17,751 nucleotides of DNA from Candidatus Rokuibacteriota bacterium (lineage in GTDB: Bacteria > Methylomirabilota > Methylomirabilia > Rokubacteriales > CSP1-6), in contig JACOVB010000430.1 of NCBI GenBank assembly GCA_016177555.1, forward strand, positions 1-17,751, written 5' to 3'. The stretch's first letter is position 1, and the number at the start of each line of letters is the position of its first letter. The notes beneath the pieces are model-generated. The model ran no database searches, was not told the DNA's origin, and worked only from the letters and a program-made list of their open reading frames with translations. The position numbers and the translations under genes were made by a program. Shown here piece after piece: positions 1 through 6,973 of the stretch.

Positions 1-2
1 CG

Positions 3-1535
3 GCTCAGGCGCCGAAATCGGGCGGCGCGATCAACATCATGCTTCGCGAGGATCTGTCCCAGGGCTTCGCCATCCACGAGACCGCCACGATCTCCGTGGT
101 GTTCCCGGCGAGCCCGTGCTTCAACAACCTGGTCTTCTTCGACCCGCTCAAGTCGGTCGAGAGCGTGGACACGATCATCGGGGAGCTGGCCGAGCGGTGG
201 TCCTGGCAGGACAACTACCGGAACCTCGTCTTCTTCCTCCGCAAGAACGTCAAGTGGCACGACGGCAAGCCTTTCACCTCCAAGGACGTCAAGTTCACCT
301 TCGACATGCTTCGCGAGGCGCCGGAGGCCCAGGCCAAGCTGCGGATCAACCCGCGCAAGGACTGGTACGCCAATGTGGAGGGTGTGGAGGCGCCGGATCC
401 TCACAGCGTGGTGTTCCGGCTGAAGCGCCCCCAGCCCTCGCTGCTCGCCATGCTGGCCTCCGGCTACACGCCTGTCTACGCCGCCCACGTCCCGCCCGCC
501 AGCTACCGCACCGGCTGCATCGGCACGGGGCCCTTCAAGCTCAAGGAGTGGCGGAAGGGAGAGTTCGTCGAGTACGTGAAGAACCCGGACTACTTCGTCA
601 AGGGGCGGCCGTACCTCGACCGGCTCAAGTACATCGTCATCGTCGAGCGGGGGACGCGGACGGCGGCGCTCCAGGCGGGCCAGCTCGACGTGGCCATGCC
701 GGGCGAGACGACCAAGACGGCGGCGGAGCAGCTCAAGAAGGCCGTGCCCCAGTTCGTGGTCACGCCCGTGGCCAGCGCCGTCACCGACAACATCATCATG
801 AACACCAAGAAACCGCCCTTCGACAACCCGAAGGTCCGCCAGGCGGTGAGCTACGCTATCGACCGGCGCGCCCTGATCCGGGCCGTCCACCAGGGGGCCG
901 CCGTGCCCGGGGCGGCCATGGCGCCCAGGCCCTACGGCGTCTGGGGGCTCCTGGAGAAGGACCTGGTCGCGCTGCCGGGCTATGGCAAGCCCGAGGACAT
1001 GAAGGCCCGCGCCAGGAAGCTCCTGGCCGAGGCCGGCATCACGCCTCAGAAGCCCCTCCGGATCGAGATGGCCACCCGCGCCATCGCGATCTACGTGGAC
1101 ATGGCCTCGTTCGTCATCAACGAGCTCAAGCAGGTCGGCATCGAGGCCTCGCTCAAGCAGATCGAGACGGCGCAGTGGCATCCCATGGCGACTCGCGGCG
1201 AGTATCAGATCGGGGCCAACCTCACGGGGCTCGGCGTGGACGACCCGGACCCTAACTTCTACGAGAACTACGCCTGCGGCTCGCCGCGGAACTACAGCCA
1301 CTACTGCAACGAGTCTTTGGGGAAGCTGTTCGATCAGCAGTCGCAGGAGCTGGATCCCAAGAAGCGCCTCGCCCTGGTGGCCGCCATCCAAAAGAAGATC
1401 GAGGAGGAGGCCGCGCGCCCCATCCTGGACCACCGGATGGACTACTTCACGCACTGGCCGCACGTGAAGAACATGATCCCGCACCACAACATCTACAACT
1501 TCGGCCGGATGCAGGAAGTCTGGAGGGACAAGTAG
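3..1535 (+). CDS. ABC transporter substrate-binding protein, peptide/nickel family (SBP_bac_5), 5'-truncated
   Basis: This is the extracytoplasmic solute receptor of a dipeptide/oligopeptide/nickel-type ABC importer. It should capture the substrate outside the inner membrane and deliver it to the permeases encoded just downstream. The frame is open from the first complete codon at 3, and the first visible residues (AQAPKSGG) look like the end of a signal peptide followed by the mature start, so the true start lies before the window. The first internal ATG is at 39. About 510 codons are visible, near full length for a mature family member. Family hallmarks include a WHDGKPFTSKDVKFTFD-like segment (bases about 255-305), a GTGPFKLKEW segment (about 525-550), and the FDNPKVRQAVSYAIDRRAL segment that typifies the second lobe (about 820-873). 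The gene ends with TAG at 1533-1535. The ligand cannot be told from sequence; a peptide is likeliest by family. Confidence 0.93.
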   Translation, partial: AQAPKSGGAINIMLREDLSQGFAIHETATISVVFPASPCFNNLVFFDPLKSVESVDTIIGELAERWSWQDNYRNLVFFLRKNVKWHDGKPFTSKDVKFTFDMLREAPEAQAKLRINPRKDWYANVEGVEAPDPHSVVFRLKRPQPSLLAMLASGYTPVYAAHVPPASYRTGCIGTGPFKLKEWRKGEFVEYVKNPDYFVKGRPYLDRLKYIVIVERGTRTAALQAGQLDVAMPGETTKTAAEQLKKAVPQFVVTPVASAVTDNIIMNTKKPPFDNPKVRQAVSYAIDRRALIRAVHQGAAVPGAAMAPRPYGVWGLLEKDLVALPGYGKPEDMKARARKLLAEAGITPQKPLRIEMATRAIAIYVDMASFVINELKQVGIEASLKQIETAQWHPMATRGEYQIGANLTGLGVDDPDPNFYENYACGSPRNYSHYCNESLGKLFDQQSQELDPKKRLALVAAIQKKIEEEAARPILDHRMDYFTHWPHVKNMIPHHNIYNFGRMQEVWRDK

Positions 1536-1557
1536 GGGCGCCGGCGTCGGACGCGAG

Positions 1558-1609
1558 CGCGCCGGGGGAGGCGCCCCGCCTCCCCCGGCGCGTGTAGGGG
1601 GGCCCCTAC
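1558..1609 (+). promoter_or_regulatory. Twin intercistronic hairpins between the binding-protein gene and the permease gene
   Basis: Bases 1558-1573 pair perfectly with 1577-1592 (16 bp, all but one pair G-C, 3-nt loop). A second, smaller inverted repeat (1594-1600 with 1603-1609) follows at once and abuts the GTG start at 1610, taking in the only G-rich Shine-Dalgarno-like stretch (1597-1602). No T-run follows the large stem, so it is not a canonical intrinsic terminator. In ABC importer operons a stem-loop after the binding-protein gene commonly protects its mRNA or attenuates readthrough, giving an excess of binding protein over permease. That role is inferred here. Confidence 0.7.
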
Positions 1610-2563
1610 GTGAAGACCTACCTGCTGCAGCGACTGGCCATTGCCGTCCTCACGCTGTTCGGGATGTCCCTCGTCATCTTTGCCCTCCTGCGGCTGGCTC
1701 CCGGCGACATCGTCGACATCCTCTTCTCGACCGCCGGCTTCGTGGACCCGGCCGCCCGCACGGAGATCATGCGGGAGCTGGGGCTGGACAAGCCCGTCTG
1801 GATCCAGTACCTCGATTGGCTCCGGCAGATCCTTTCGGGCGACCTCGGCAAGTCCTACCGCTACGACGTGCCGGCCTGGCAGGTGATCCAGCCGCTGGTC
1901 CCCGTGACGGTGGAGCTGGCGGCGCTCGCCATGATCGTGGCTGTGCTGCTGGGCGTGCCGACCGGCGTGATCAGCGCCGTCCGGCAGGACGGCGCTCTCG
2001 ACTACGTCCTCCGGGTGCTCAGCCTGGCTGGGCTCAGCATGCCGTCGTTCTGGCTCGGCATGATGATCATCCTCGGGCTGGTGGCCTGGCTCGGGTGGAT
2101 CCCGCCGGTGACCTACGTCTCGCCGGGCGAGAACTTCCGGCTCCATGCCGCCCAGTTCGCCCTTCCGGCCCTGGCCGTCGGTTACCGTTCCTCCGCGCTG
2201 ATCATGCGGATCACGCGGTCGGCGCTCCTCGAGGTGCTGCGGGAGGACTACGTGCGCACGGCGTGGGCCAAGGGACAGACCGGGCGGGCCGTGATCTGGC
2301 GGCACGCGCTGAAGAACGCCATGCTGCCGGTCGTCACCGTGATCGGCATCGAGTTCGCCTTCCTCATCGGCGGCCTCGTGGTCACCGAGCAGGTGTTCAA
2401 CCTCCCCGGGCTCGCCCGCTTCCTCGTGCAGGCCATCCTCTGGCGCGATTACCCCATCGTCCAGAACCTGGTGATGCTCATCGCCATCGTCGTCATCCTC
2501 TCGAACCTCGCCGTGGACCTCCTCTACGGGGTGCTGGACCCCCGGGTGCGGTATGCCGGCTGA
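1610..2563 (+). CDS. ABC transporter permease, DppB/OppB type
   Basis: First inner-membrane permease of the peptide/nickel-type importer, 317 aa, the normal length for the family. It starts at GTG 1610; the opening KTYLLQRLAIAVLTLF is the standard first membrane helix of DppB proteins, so this start is favoured. Hydrophobic segments lie near residues 9-29, 98-122, 137-163, 183-200, 240-262 and 284-306. The cytoplasmic EAA loop that docks on the ATPase is at about residues 205-240 (LLEVLREDYVRTAWAKG, then RHALKNAMLPVV), with the conserved Gly at 222. The gene follows the binding protein by 74 bp carrying two hairpins and overlaps the next permease by 11 bp, so the two permeases are probably translated together. 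Substrate is not predictable. Confidence 0.95.
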   Translation: MKTYLLQRLAIAVLTLFGMSLVIFALLRLAPGDIVDILFSTAGFVDPAARTEIMRELGLDKPVWIQYLDWLRQILSGDLGKSYRYDVPAWQVIQPLVPVTVELAALAMIVAVLLGVPTGVISAVRQDGALDYVLRVLSLAGLSMPSFWLGMMIILGLVAWLGWIPPVTYVSPGENFRLHAAQFALPALAVGYRSSALIMRITRSALLEVLREDYVRTAWAKGQTGRAVIWRHALKNAMLPVVTVIGIEFAFLIGGLVVTEQVFNLPGLARFLVQAILWRDYPIVQNLVMLIAIVVILSNLAVDLLYGVLDPRVRYAG

Positions 2564-3458
2564 GCCCGTGGCCGAGAGCGCGCTCCGGCTGCCCGCTCGT
2601 CCCGCATCCCGGTCCGGAGTCTGGATCACGCTCGCCCGCTTCTGCCGCAAGAAGCCGCTCGGCGCCGCCGGCGGGCTCGTCATGCTGCTCATCCTGGTCA
2701 CGGCGATCTTCGCCGAGGTGCTGGCCACCCACGATCCCATCATGACGGAGGCGGCGGGGACGCTGGGGCGCCCCAGCTGGGAGCACTGGCTCGGCTCGGA
2801 CCACCTGGGACGCGACATCTACTCCCGGATCGTCCACGGCGCCCGCGTGTCGCTCATCGTCGGCGTGGCGTCCACGCTGCTCGGCTCCGTGCTGGGCGGC
2901 ATCGTCGGCCTGCTCTCCGGCTACGTCGGCGGCAAGACGGACCTCATCGTCCAGCGGGTGCTGGACATCCTGCAGGGTCTGCCGCTCCTGGTGCTCGCGC
3001 TGGTCATCTCGGCGGTGCTCAGTCCGTCGATCCAGAACGTGGTCATCGCGATCTCGGTCCCGATCATCCCGCGGGCCGCCCGCGTCATCCGCTCGAGCGT
3101 GCTCTCCATCCGGGAGATGCAGTACGTGGAGGCGGCGCGGGCCCTGGGGATCGCACATCTCCGGATCGCCTTCCGCCACATCCTGCCCAACACCATGGGA
3201 CCGTTCATCGTGCTCGGCACGGCCCAGCTCGGCAGCGCGATCCTCGTGGAGGCCACGCTCTCCTTCCTCGGGCTCGGCGTGCCCGAGCCCTACCCGTCGT
3301 GGGGGCGCATGCTCTCGGTCTCGGCCGCCGAGTACGCCCAGAAGGCGCCCCACCTGGTCCTTTTCCCGGGCCTCGCCATCAGCCTGGCCGTGTTCGGCTC
3401 CAACTTGCTCGGGGATGCGCTCAGGGACACGCTCGACCCCCGCCTGCGCGGTGCCTGA
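2553..3458 (+). CDS. ABC transporter permease, DppC/OppC type
   Basis: Second inner-membrane permease, 301 aa, expected to pair with the DppB-like protein to form the translocation channel. Its ATG at 2553 sits inside the end of the preceding gene. The N-terminal region (residues 24-60) holds the short cytoplasmic leader with RKKPLGAAG and the first helix. The family motif LGSDHLGRDIYSRIVHGAR spans residues 80-98. The EAA loop is at about 188-213 (EMQYVEAARALGIAHLRIAF, then RHILPN). The C-terminal SFLGLGVPEPYPSWGRM segment and the ending DALRDTLDPRLRG are typical of DppC/OppC. No DppD/DppF ATPase follows; those subunits must be outside the window or supplied by another locus. Confidence 0.95.
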   Translation: MPAEPVAESALRLPARPASRSGVWITLARFCRKKPLGAAGGLVMLLILVTAIFAEVLATHDPIMTEAAGTLGRPSWEHWLGSDHLGRDIYSRIVHGARVSLIVGVASTLLGSVLGGIVGLLSGYVGGKTDLIVQRVLDILQGLPLLVLALVISAVLSPSIQNVVIAISVPIIPRAARVIRSSVLSIREMQYVEAARALGIAHLRIAFRHILPNTMGPFIVLGTAQLGSAILVEATLSFLGLGVPEPYPSWGRMLSVSAAEYAQKAPHLVLFPGLAISLAVFGSNLLGDALRDTLDPRLRGA

Positions 3459-3491
3459 GCGCGGCGAGAGTGAAGGGCCGCGCGCGAGGAC

Positions 3492-3601
3492 CCGGCGGGC
3501 GCGGGCGTGGCGACTGCCCGGGTGCCCATCCGGGATGACGGCGCCGGAGATCGCGTGAGATGAGTCGAGGGAGGTGAACAGCCCGCGGGGATGGGCGGGC
3601 G
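3492..3601. repeat. Direct repeat, copy 1 (about 110 bp)
   Basis: This block is repeated at 3654-3763 with a constant offset of 162 bases and no gaps. By eye about 11 of 110 positions differ, five of them clustered at 3508-3515. Inside it an 8-mer GCCCATCC (3524-3531) is matched by its reverse complement GGATGGGC (3589-3596), so a long imperfect hairpin can form with the middle of the unit as loop. GC content resembles the neighbourhood. I do not recognise the family. Confidence 0.85.
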
Positions 3602-3653
3602 CGGCGGGGGACCGCGACTGACGGCAGGGGAATGACCTAGCAGGCGCACGGAT

Positions 3654-3763
3654 CCGGCGGGCGCGGGCGGGCCTACGGCCCGGGTGCCCATCCGGGATGA
3701 CGGCGCCAGAGATCGCGTGAGGGGAGTCGAGGGGCGTGAACAGCCGGCGGGGATGGGCGGGCG
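3654..3763. repeat. Direct repeat, copy 2 (about 110 bp)
   Basis: Second copy of the element at 3492-3601. Its inverted 8-mers are at 3686-3693 and 3751-3758. Just after it, a 15-base piece of the unit (CCCGGGTGCCCATCC, 3768-3782) begins a truncated third copy, whose 8-mer (3775-3782) can pair with 3751-3758 to give a compact alternative hairpin right before the amidase Shine-Dalgarno. Confidence 0.85.
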
Positions 3764-3767
3764 ACAG

Positions 3768-3782
3768 CCCGGGTGCCCATCC
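3768..3782. repeat. Partial third copy of the repeat unit
   Basis: The 15 bases match 3517-3531 and 3679-3693 exactly. Together with the inverted 8-mers this gives five alternately oriented copies of GCCCATCC/GGATGGGC within 260 bp. Confidence 0.75.
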
Positions 3783-3800
3783 CAGGTGAAGGAGGATCTC

Positions 3801-5216
3801 ATGGCCTTGGATGATCTCTGCTGGATGCCGGCTGCCGAGATGGCGGCCGCGATCAGGCGCAAGAAGCTGTCGCCGGTGGAGGTGATGCGGGCGGTGCTGG
3901 GGCGGATCGAGCGCGTCAACCCACGACTCAACGCCATCGTCACCCTCACGGCCGACCAGGCCATGAAGGACGCCCGCGCGGCGGAGCGCGCCCTGATGAA
4001 GAAGGGAGCGACGCTCGGCGCGCTGCACGGTGTGCCCTTCTCCACCAAGGACCTCGTCGTCACGAAGGGGATCCGCACGACGTTCGGCACCCGGCTCTAT
4101 GCCGACAACGTGCCCACCGAGGACGCCCCCACGGTGGAGCGGCTCAAGAGGGCCGGGGCCATCCAGCTCGGCAAGACCAACACGCCGGCTTTCGGCTGGA
4201 TCGGCGCCACCCACAACCTGCTCTTCGGCATCACGCGCAACCCGTGGAATCTCGACCGCACGCCCGGCGGCTCGAGCGGCGGGGCGAGCGCCGCGGTGGC
4301 GGCCGGACTCGGCCCGCTGGCCATCGGCACCGACGGCGGCGGCTCGATCCGCATCCCCGCCTCCTGCGCCGGCATCTTCGGCCACAAGCCCTCCTTCGGG
4401 CGCATTCCCGTCTACCCGCCGAGCGCCGCGTGGAGCCTCTCGCACATCGGCCCCATGACCCGCACCGTCACCGACGCGGCGCTCATGATGAACGCCTGCG
4501 CCGGTGCCGACGAGCGGGATCAGTTCTCGCTGCCCGGAGACGGGACCGACTACGTGAAGGCCCTCAAGGGGCCGCTCACGGGGCTCCGCGTGGCGTGGTC
4601 CGCGAACCTGGGCTTCGCCAAGGTCGTGGACCCCGAGGTGCTGGCCGGGTGCGAGAAGGCGGTGAAGCGCTTCCGCGACTTCGGCTGCCGGCTGGAGACG
4701 GTGAACCCCGGCTGGCCGACGCCGAAGGACTGCTGGGAGGCGATCTTCTGTGGCGGCATCGGGACGCGCATGGCGCCCTACATGGCCGAGCGGCGCGCGG
4801 ACATCGATCCGGGCCTGGCGGAGATCATCGACGAGACGCTCACCTGGGGACCCACGAAGTACGTCCAGGCCTGGTTCGACCGCCTGGCCTGGAACGACCA
4901 TGTGCGGCGCTTCTTCGAGAAGTACGATCTCGTGCTGACACCGACCATCGCCACGCGGCCGTTCAAGGTGGGGGTGGACAACCCCACCGAGATCGCGGGG
5001 ACGCGCATCGAGCGCTACGACTGGATCCCGTTCACCTTCCCGTTCAACATGACCGGCAACCCGGGCGCCTCGGTGCCCTGCGGCTTCACCTCGGACGGCC
5101 TGCCGATCGGGCTGCAGATCGTGGGGCGGCGCTTCGCCGACGCCCTGGTCCTGCGGGCCTCGGCGGCCTTCGAGACGGCGCAACCCTGGGCCCACGCGAA
5201 ACCGCCGATCGACTAG
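3801..5216 (+). CDS. Amidase-signature (AS) family hydrolase
   Basis: Serine amidohydrolase of the amidase-signature family (GatA, FAAH and malonamidase relatives), 471 aa, hydrolysing a C-N amide bond. The ATG at 3801 is chosen because AAGGAGG lies six bases upstream and the protein then starts as family members do; the frame is open further up, but through repeat DNA. The Ser-cisSer-Lys triad is visible: Lys83 in GVPFSTKD, cis-Ser158 in TPGGSSGGASAA, nucleophile Ser182 in GTDGGGSIRIPAS. The C-terminal half (NMTGNPGASVPCGF, DGLPIGLQIVGRRFAD) is also typical. Its place downstream of a peptide-type importer suggests it may act on an imported amide, but the 342-bp gap means co-transcription is uncertain. 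No GatB or GatC neighbour is present, so a role as the tRNA amidotransferase subunit is unlikely. It ends with TAG. Confidence 0.94.
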   Translation: MALDDLCWMPAAEMAAAIRRKKLSPVEVMRAVLGRIERVNPRLNAIVTLTADQAMKDARAAERALMKKGATLGALHGVPFSTKDLVVTKGIRTTFGTRLYADNVPTEDAPTVERLKRAGAIQLGKTNTPAFGWIGATHNLLFGITRNPWNLDRTPGGSSGGASAAVAAGLGPLAIGTDGGGSIRIPASCAGIFGHKPSFGRIPVYPPSAAWSLSHIGPMTRTVTDAALMMNACAGADERDQFSLPGDGTDYVKALKGPLTGLRVAWSANLGFAKVVDPEVLAGCEKAVKRFRDFGCRLETVNPGWPTPKDCWEAIFCGGIGTRMAPYMAERRADIDPGLAEIIDETLTWGPTKYVQAWFDRLAWNDHVRRFFEKYDLVLTPTIATRPFKVGVDNPTEIAGTRIERYDWIPFTFPFNMTGNPGASVPCGFTSDGLPIGLQIVGRRFADALVLRASAAFETAQPWAHAKPPID

Positions 5217-5309
5217 CCGGACCTACCTGGACTGATACACGTATCGTCCTGGCGGCGTCTCGAAGAGTGGACATTGACGGGGCGCGCCGCCTGACCCACG
5301 CTGCGCGAC

Positions 5310-5852
5310 ATGATCGCGTGGCGCGCGGAGGCCGGGTTCTCCCTCGCGGAATTGCTCGCGAGCACTGCCCTCATGAGCGTGCTGATGGCGGCCACGCTCA
5401 CGATTCTCGTGGCGGGGCAGGAGAGCTACGGCCTCGGCGCGGCGCGCATCGACGCCCAGCAGTCGGCGCGGATCGCCCTCGAGCGCATGACCCGGGAGCT
5501 GCGCGAGGCTGGCTATGATCCGACCGGCCTCGGGCTCCCGGCCCTGGTCGTCGCCGGGCCCACCCGGGTCGCCTTCCAGCGCGACCTCAACGGCAACGGC
5601 GTGCTGGATCCCACCCGGGAGCGCGTGACCTATCTCCTGCGCGGCAGGGTGCTCCGCCGGGAGGCGGGCGCCGGGGCCCAGCCGATCATCGAGGGCGTAC
5701 GGAGTCTCGCGCTGACCTACTTCGACCGGGCCGGGGCGGAGACGACCGAACCGGCGCGGGTCACCTCGATCCGCATTCGTCTCGACGTGGGGCGGGCCGG
5801 CCCCGGCGCCCTCATGGAGAGCCAGGTCTCACTCAGGAACACCCGGCAGTGA
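5310..5852 (+). CDS. Prepilin-type N-terminal cleavage/methylation protein (PilW/GspJ-like pseudopilin)
   Basis: Small type IV pilin-like protein of 180 aa. The short leader ends in Gly9 and is followed by FSLAELL, so a prepilin peptidase would cut between Gly9 and Phe10; Glu14 is the conserved +5 glutamate. Residues about 10-36 form the hydrophobic pilin helix, and an amphipathic stretch (QQSARIALERMTRELREAGYDP) follows, as in PilW and PulJ/GspJ minor pilins. Residues 92-100 (DLNGNGVLD) match a calcium-binding loop pattern. An in-frame TGA at 5292-5294 excludes a longer form; 5310 is the first ATG, with a weak ribosome-binding site. A small dyad, GATAC-ac-GTATC, lies at 5234-5245 in the 93-bp gap upstream. 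No other pilus gene is adjacent, so its partners are encoded elsewhere. Confidence 0.85.
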   Translation: MIAWRAEAGFSLAELLASTALMSVLMAATLTILVAGQESYGLGAARIDAQQSARIALERMTRELREAGYDPTGLGLPALVVAGPTRVAFQRDLNGNGVLDPTRERVTYLLRGRVLRREAGAGAQPIIEGVRSLALTYFDRAGAETTEPARVTSIRIRLDVGRAGPGALMESQVSLRNTRQ

Positions 5853-5898
5853 GCATCGCCCGTCGCGCCGTGGCGCGCTGATCTGGTAAGATCCCGCC

Positions 5899-6687
5899 AT
5901 GCGCAACTTCATGCACTCTCCCGCCCGGGCGCTCCTGCTCCTGGTGGTCGGGCTGGTTGTGGCCTGCCAGACGGTGCCGATCACCGGACGCTCCCAGCTG
6001 CAGATCCTCCCGGAGTCGGAGGAGATGCGCATGGGGGTGCAGTCCTACGCCGACATCCTGAAGAAATCGCGCGTCTCCACCGATCCGGCGCTCAACGAGC
6101 TGGTCACTCGCGTTGGAAGCCGGATCGCCGCGGCGACGGGGCGCGGAGACTACCAGTGGGAGTACAAGGTCATCGAGGACAAGCAGGCCAATGCCTTCGC
6201 GCTGCCGGGAGGCAAGGTTGCCGTCTACACCGGCATCCTCCCCATCACGCGCGACGACGCAGGGCTCGCCGCGGTGCTCGGCCACGAGGTCTCTCACGTG
6301 ATCGCGCGCCACGGCGGCGAGCGCGTGAGCCAGCAGCTCGTGGTCCAGATCGGACTGGCCGGCACGATGGCCGCGTTCTCGAGGCGTGACCCGAAGACGG
6401 TCCAGACAGTCGGCGCCCTGCTGGGGGCGGGAGCCTCGGTGGGCCTGCTCCTGCCGTGGGGGCGGTCGCAGGAGTCCGAGGCCGACCACCTCGGGCTCAT
6501 CTACATGGCCAAGGCCGGCTACGACCCGCATGGTGCCCGCGATCTCTGGGTCCGCATGGCCGAGGCCTCCAAGAGGCAGGCCCGTCCCCCCGAGTTCCTC
6601 TCGACGCACCCCTCCGAGGCCACGCGCATCAAGCAGATCGAGGCCTGGATGCCCGAGGCCATGAGCCACTACCGCCCGGCCAGATAG
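5899..6687 (+). CDS. M48 family zinc metalloprotease, lipoprotein (LoiP/BepA/OMA1-like)
   Basis: Predicted membrane-anchored zinc endopeptidase of 262 aa, a usual size for the single-domain M48 family that degrades damaged or misassembled envelope proteins. The N-terminus is a lipoprotein signal: a basic start, a hydrophobic run (residues 11-22) and a lipobox ending LVVAC with Cys23. The zinc site is HEVSH (His129, Glu130, His133), and Glu194 in QESEAD is the likely third ligand. A family-typical STHPSEATRI stretch lies near the C-terminus. A short LPGGKVAVYTGIL segment (102-114) matches the edge strand of M48 proteases. The gene stands 46 bp after the prepilin gene and ends with TAG. A hairpin follows, so it is probably not part of the downstream operon. 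Confidence 0.94.
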   Translation: MRNFMHSPARALLLLVVGLVVACQTVPITGRSQLQILPESEEMRMGVQSYADILKKSRVSTDPALNELVTRVGSRIAAATGRGDYQWEYKVIEDKQANAFALPGGKVAVYTGILPITRDDAGLAAVLGHEVSHVIARHGGERVSQQLVVQIGLAGTMAAFSRRDPKTVQTVGALLGAGASVGLLLPWGRSQESEADHLGLIYMAKAGYDPHGARDLWVRMAEASKRQARPPEFLSTHPSEATRIKQIEAWMPEAMSHYRPAR

Positions 6688-6700
6688 CCCCGCCCGCCCC

Positions 6701-6719
6701 GATACCCCCTGGGGGTATC
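6701..6719 (+). terminator. Hairpin after the M48 gene, possible transcription terminator
   Basis: GATACCCC (6701-6708) pairs perfectly with GGGGTATC (6712-6719) across a 3-nt loop, 13 bases after the protease stop codon. A G-rich stretch rather than a T-run follows, so it would be a non-canonical terminator or a 3'-end stabiliser. Its position between the protease gene and the mraZ promoter supports a boundary role. Confidence 0.45.
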
Positions 6720-6796
6720 AGGGGGTCCCCGGGGGGCTCCGCCACGCCCCCAAGCAGCCGGCCGGAGCCTGGCAGCTCAATCCACGGTGGTCTCGG

Positions 6797-6818
6797 CCAT
6801 GGGGGCCACTACCCATGG
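6797..6818. repeat. Inverted repeat upstream of the mraZ promoter
   Basis: CCATGGG (6797-6803) and CCCATGG (6812-6818) form a perfect 7-bp dyad with an 8-base spacer, about 46 bases before the -35 box. It could be an operator, but no regulator is assigned to it. Apart from this, 6720-6840 shows nothing I can name. Confidence 0.4.
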
Positions 6819-6863
6819 ACTTCCTCATCTGCGGGATTTCTCTATAAAATTCCGTCTTTTTGC

Positions 6864-6892
6864 TTGACAGCCTTTTCGCCACCAACTAGGAT
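6864..6892 (+). promoter_or_regulatory. Sigma-70-type promoter of the mraZ/dcw operon
   Basis: A perfect -35 box TTGACA (6864-6869) is followed after exactly 17 bases by TAGGAT (6887-6892), a 4/6 match to the -10 consensus. It lies in the most AT-rich stretch of the neighbourhood (about 6835-6875). Transcription would begin near 6899, leaving a leader of roughly 75 nt before the preferred mraZ start. It is the best promoter I find in the window and would drive the whole downstream cluster. Confidence 0.75.
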
Positions 6893-6899
6893 TGCCCAC

Positions 6900-6928
6900 T
6901 GGGTGGGATAGATTCCCATGAAGTGGGA
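6900..6928 (+). promoter_or_regulatory. Putative MraZ-binding boxes (phased TGGGA motifs)
   Basis: TGGG occurs at 6900-6903, TGGGA at 6904-6908, its reverse complement TCCCA at 6914-6918, and TGGGA again at 6924-6928. The last three are spaced exactly 10 bases apart. MraZ of Escherichia coli is known to bind TGGGN repeats separated by 5 bases (10-bp period) before its own gene. The boxes start at the predicted transcription start, which fits autorepression. The inverted middle box is a departure from the known arrangement. Confidence 0.6.
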
Positions 6929-6973
6929 CGCCAACCAGATAAGGAGGGGAGTTTTCCCCCTCAGGGGCAGGCG

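Larger units (their letters stand above)
3459..3800. other. Gene-free gap of 342 bp between the permease and amidase genes
   Basis: No credible coding region lies here. The reading frame of the amidase is open upstream to 3684, but this part is repeat sequence, and the family N-terminus plus a strong Shine-Dalgarno place the start at 3801. The gap is largely filled by a duplicated element (see repeats) and has no T-tract terminator. I see no clear promoter for the amidase. Confidence 0.7.

Noticed and set aside
3684..3800. Upstream ATG (3684) as the start of the amidase.
   Set aside because: The added 39 residues come from the repeat element, resemble no amidase N-terminus, and a strong AAGGAGG stands before ATG 3801.
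2493..5195. Very long minus-strand open frame (about 900 codons) opposite the permease and amidase genes, and similar ones at 7750-10491 and 13585-16200.
   Set aside because: These are the expected mirror frames of GC-rich genes; their translations are low-complexity (Arg/Gly/His/Pro/Glu-rich) with no family motif, while the plus strand encodes clear conserved proteins.
5880..5892. TGGTAAGAT as an extended -10 promoter before the M48 gene.
   Set aside because: No -35 partner is visible and it ends only six bases before the start codon; a small GATCT/AGATC dyad explains part of the pattern.
6843..6850. TATAAAAT as a second -10 box upstream of mraZ.
   Set aside because: No recognisable -35 at 16-18 bases upstream; the TTGACA/TAGGAT pair just downstream is a better promoter.
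6923..6973. Longer MraZ starting at GTG 6923.
   Set aside because: The extra 17 residues are not family-like, the GTG lies within the putative MraZ boxes, and MraZ proteins normally begin at the FRG motif.
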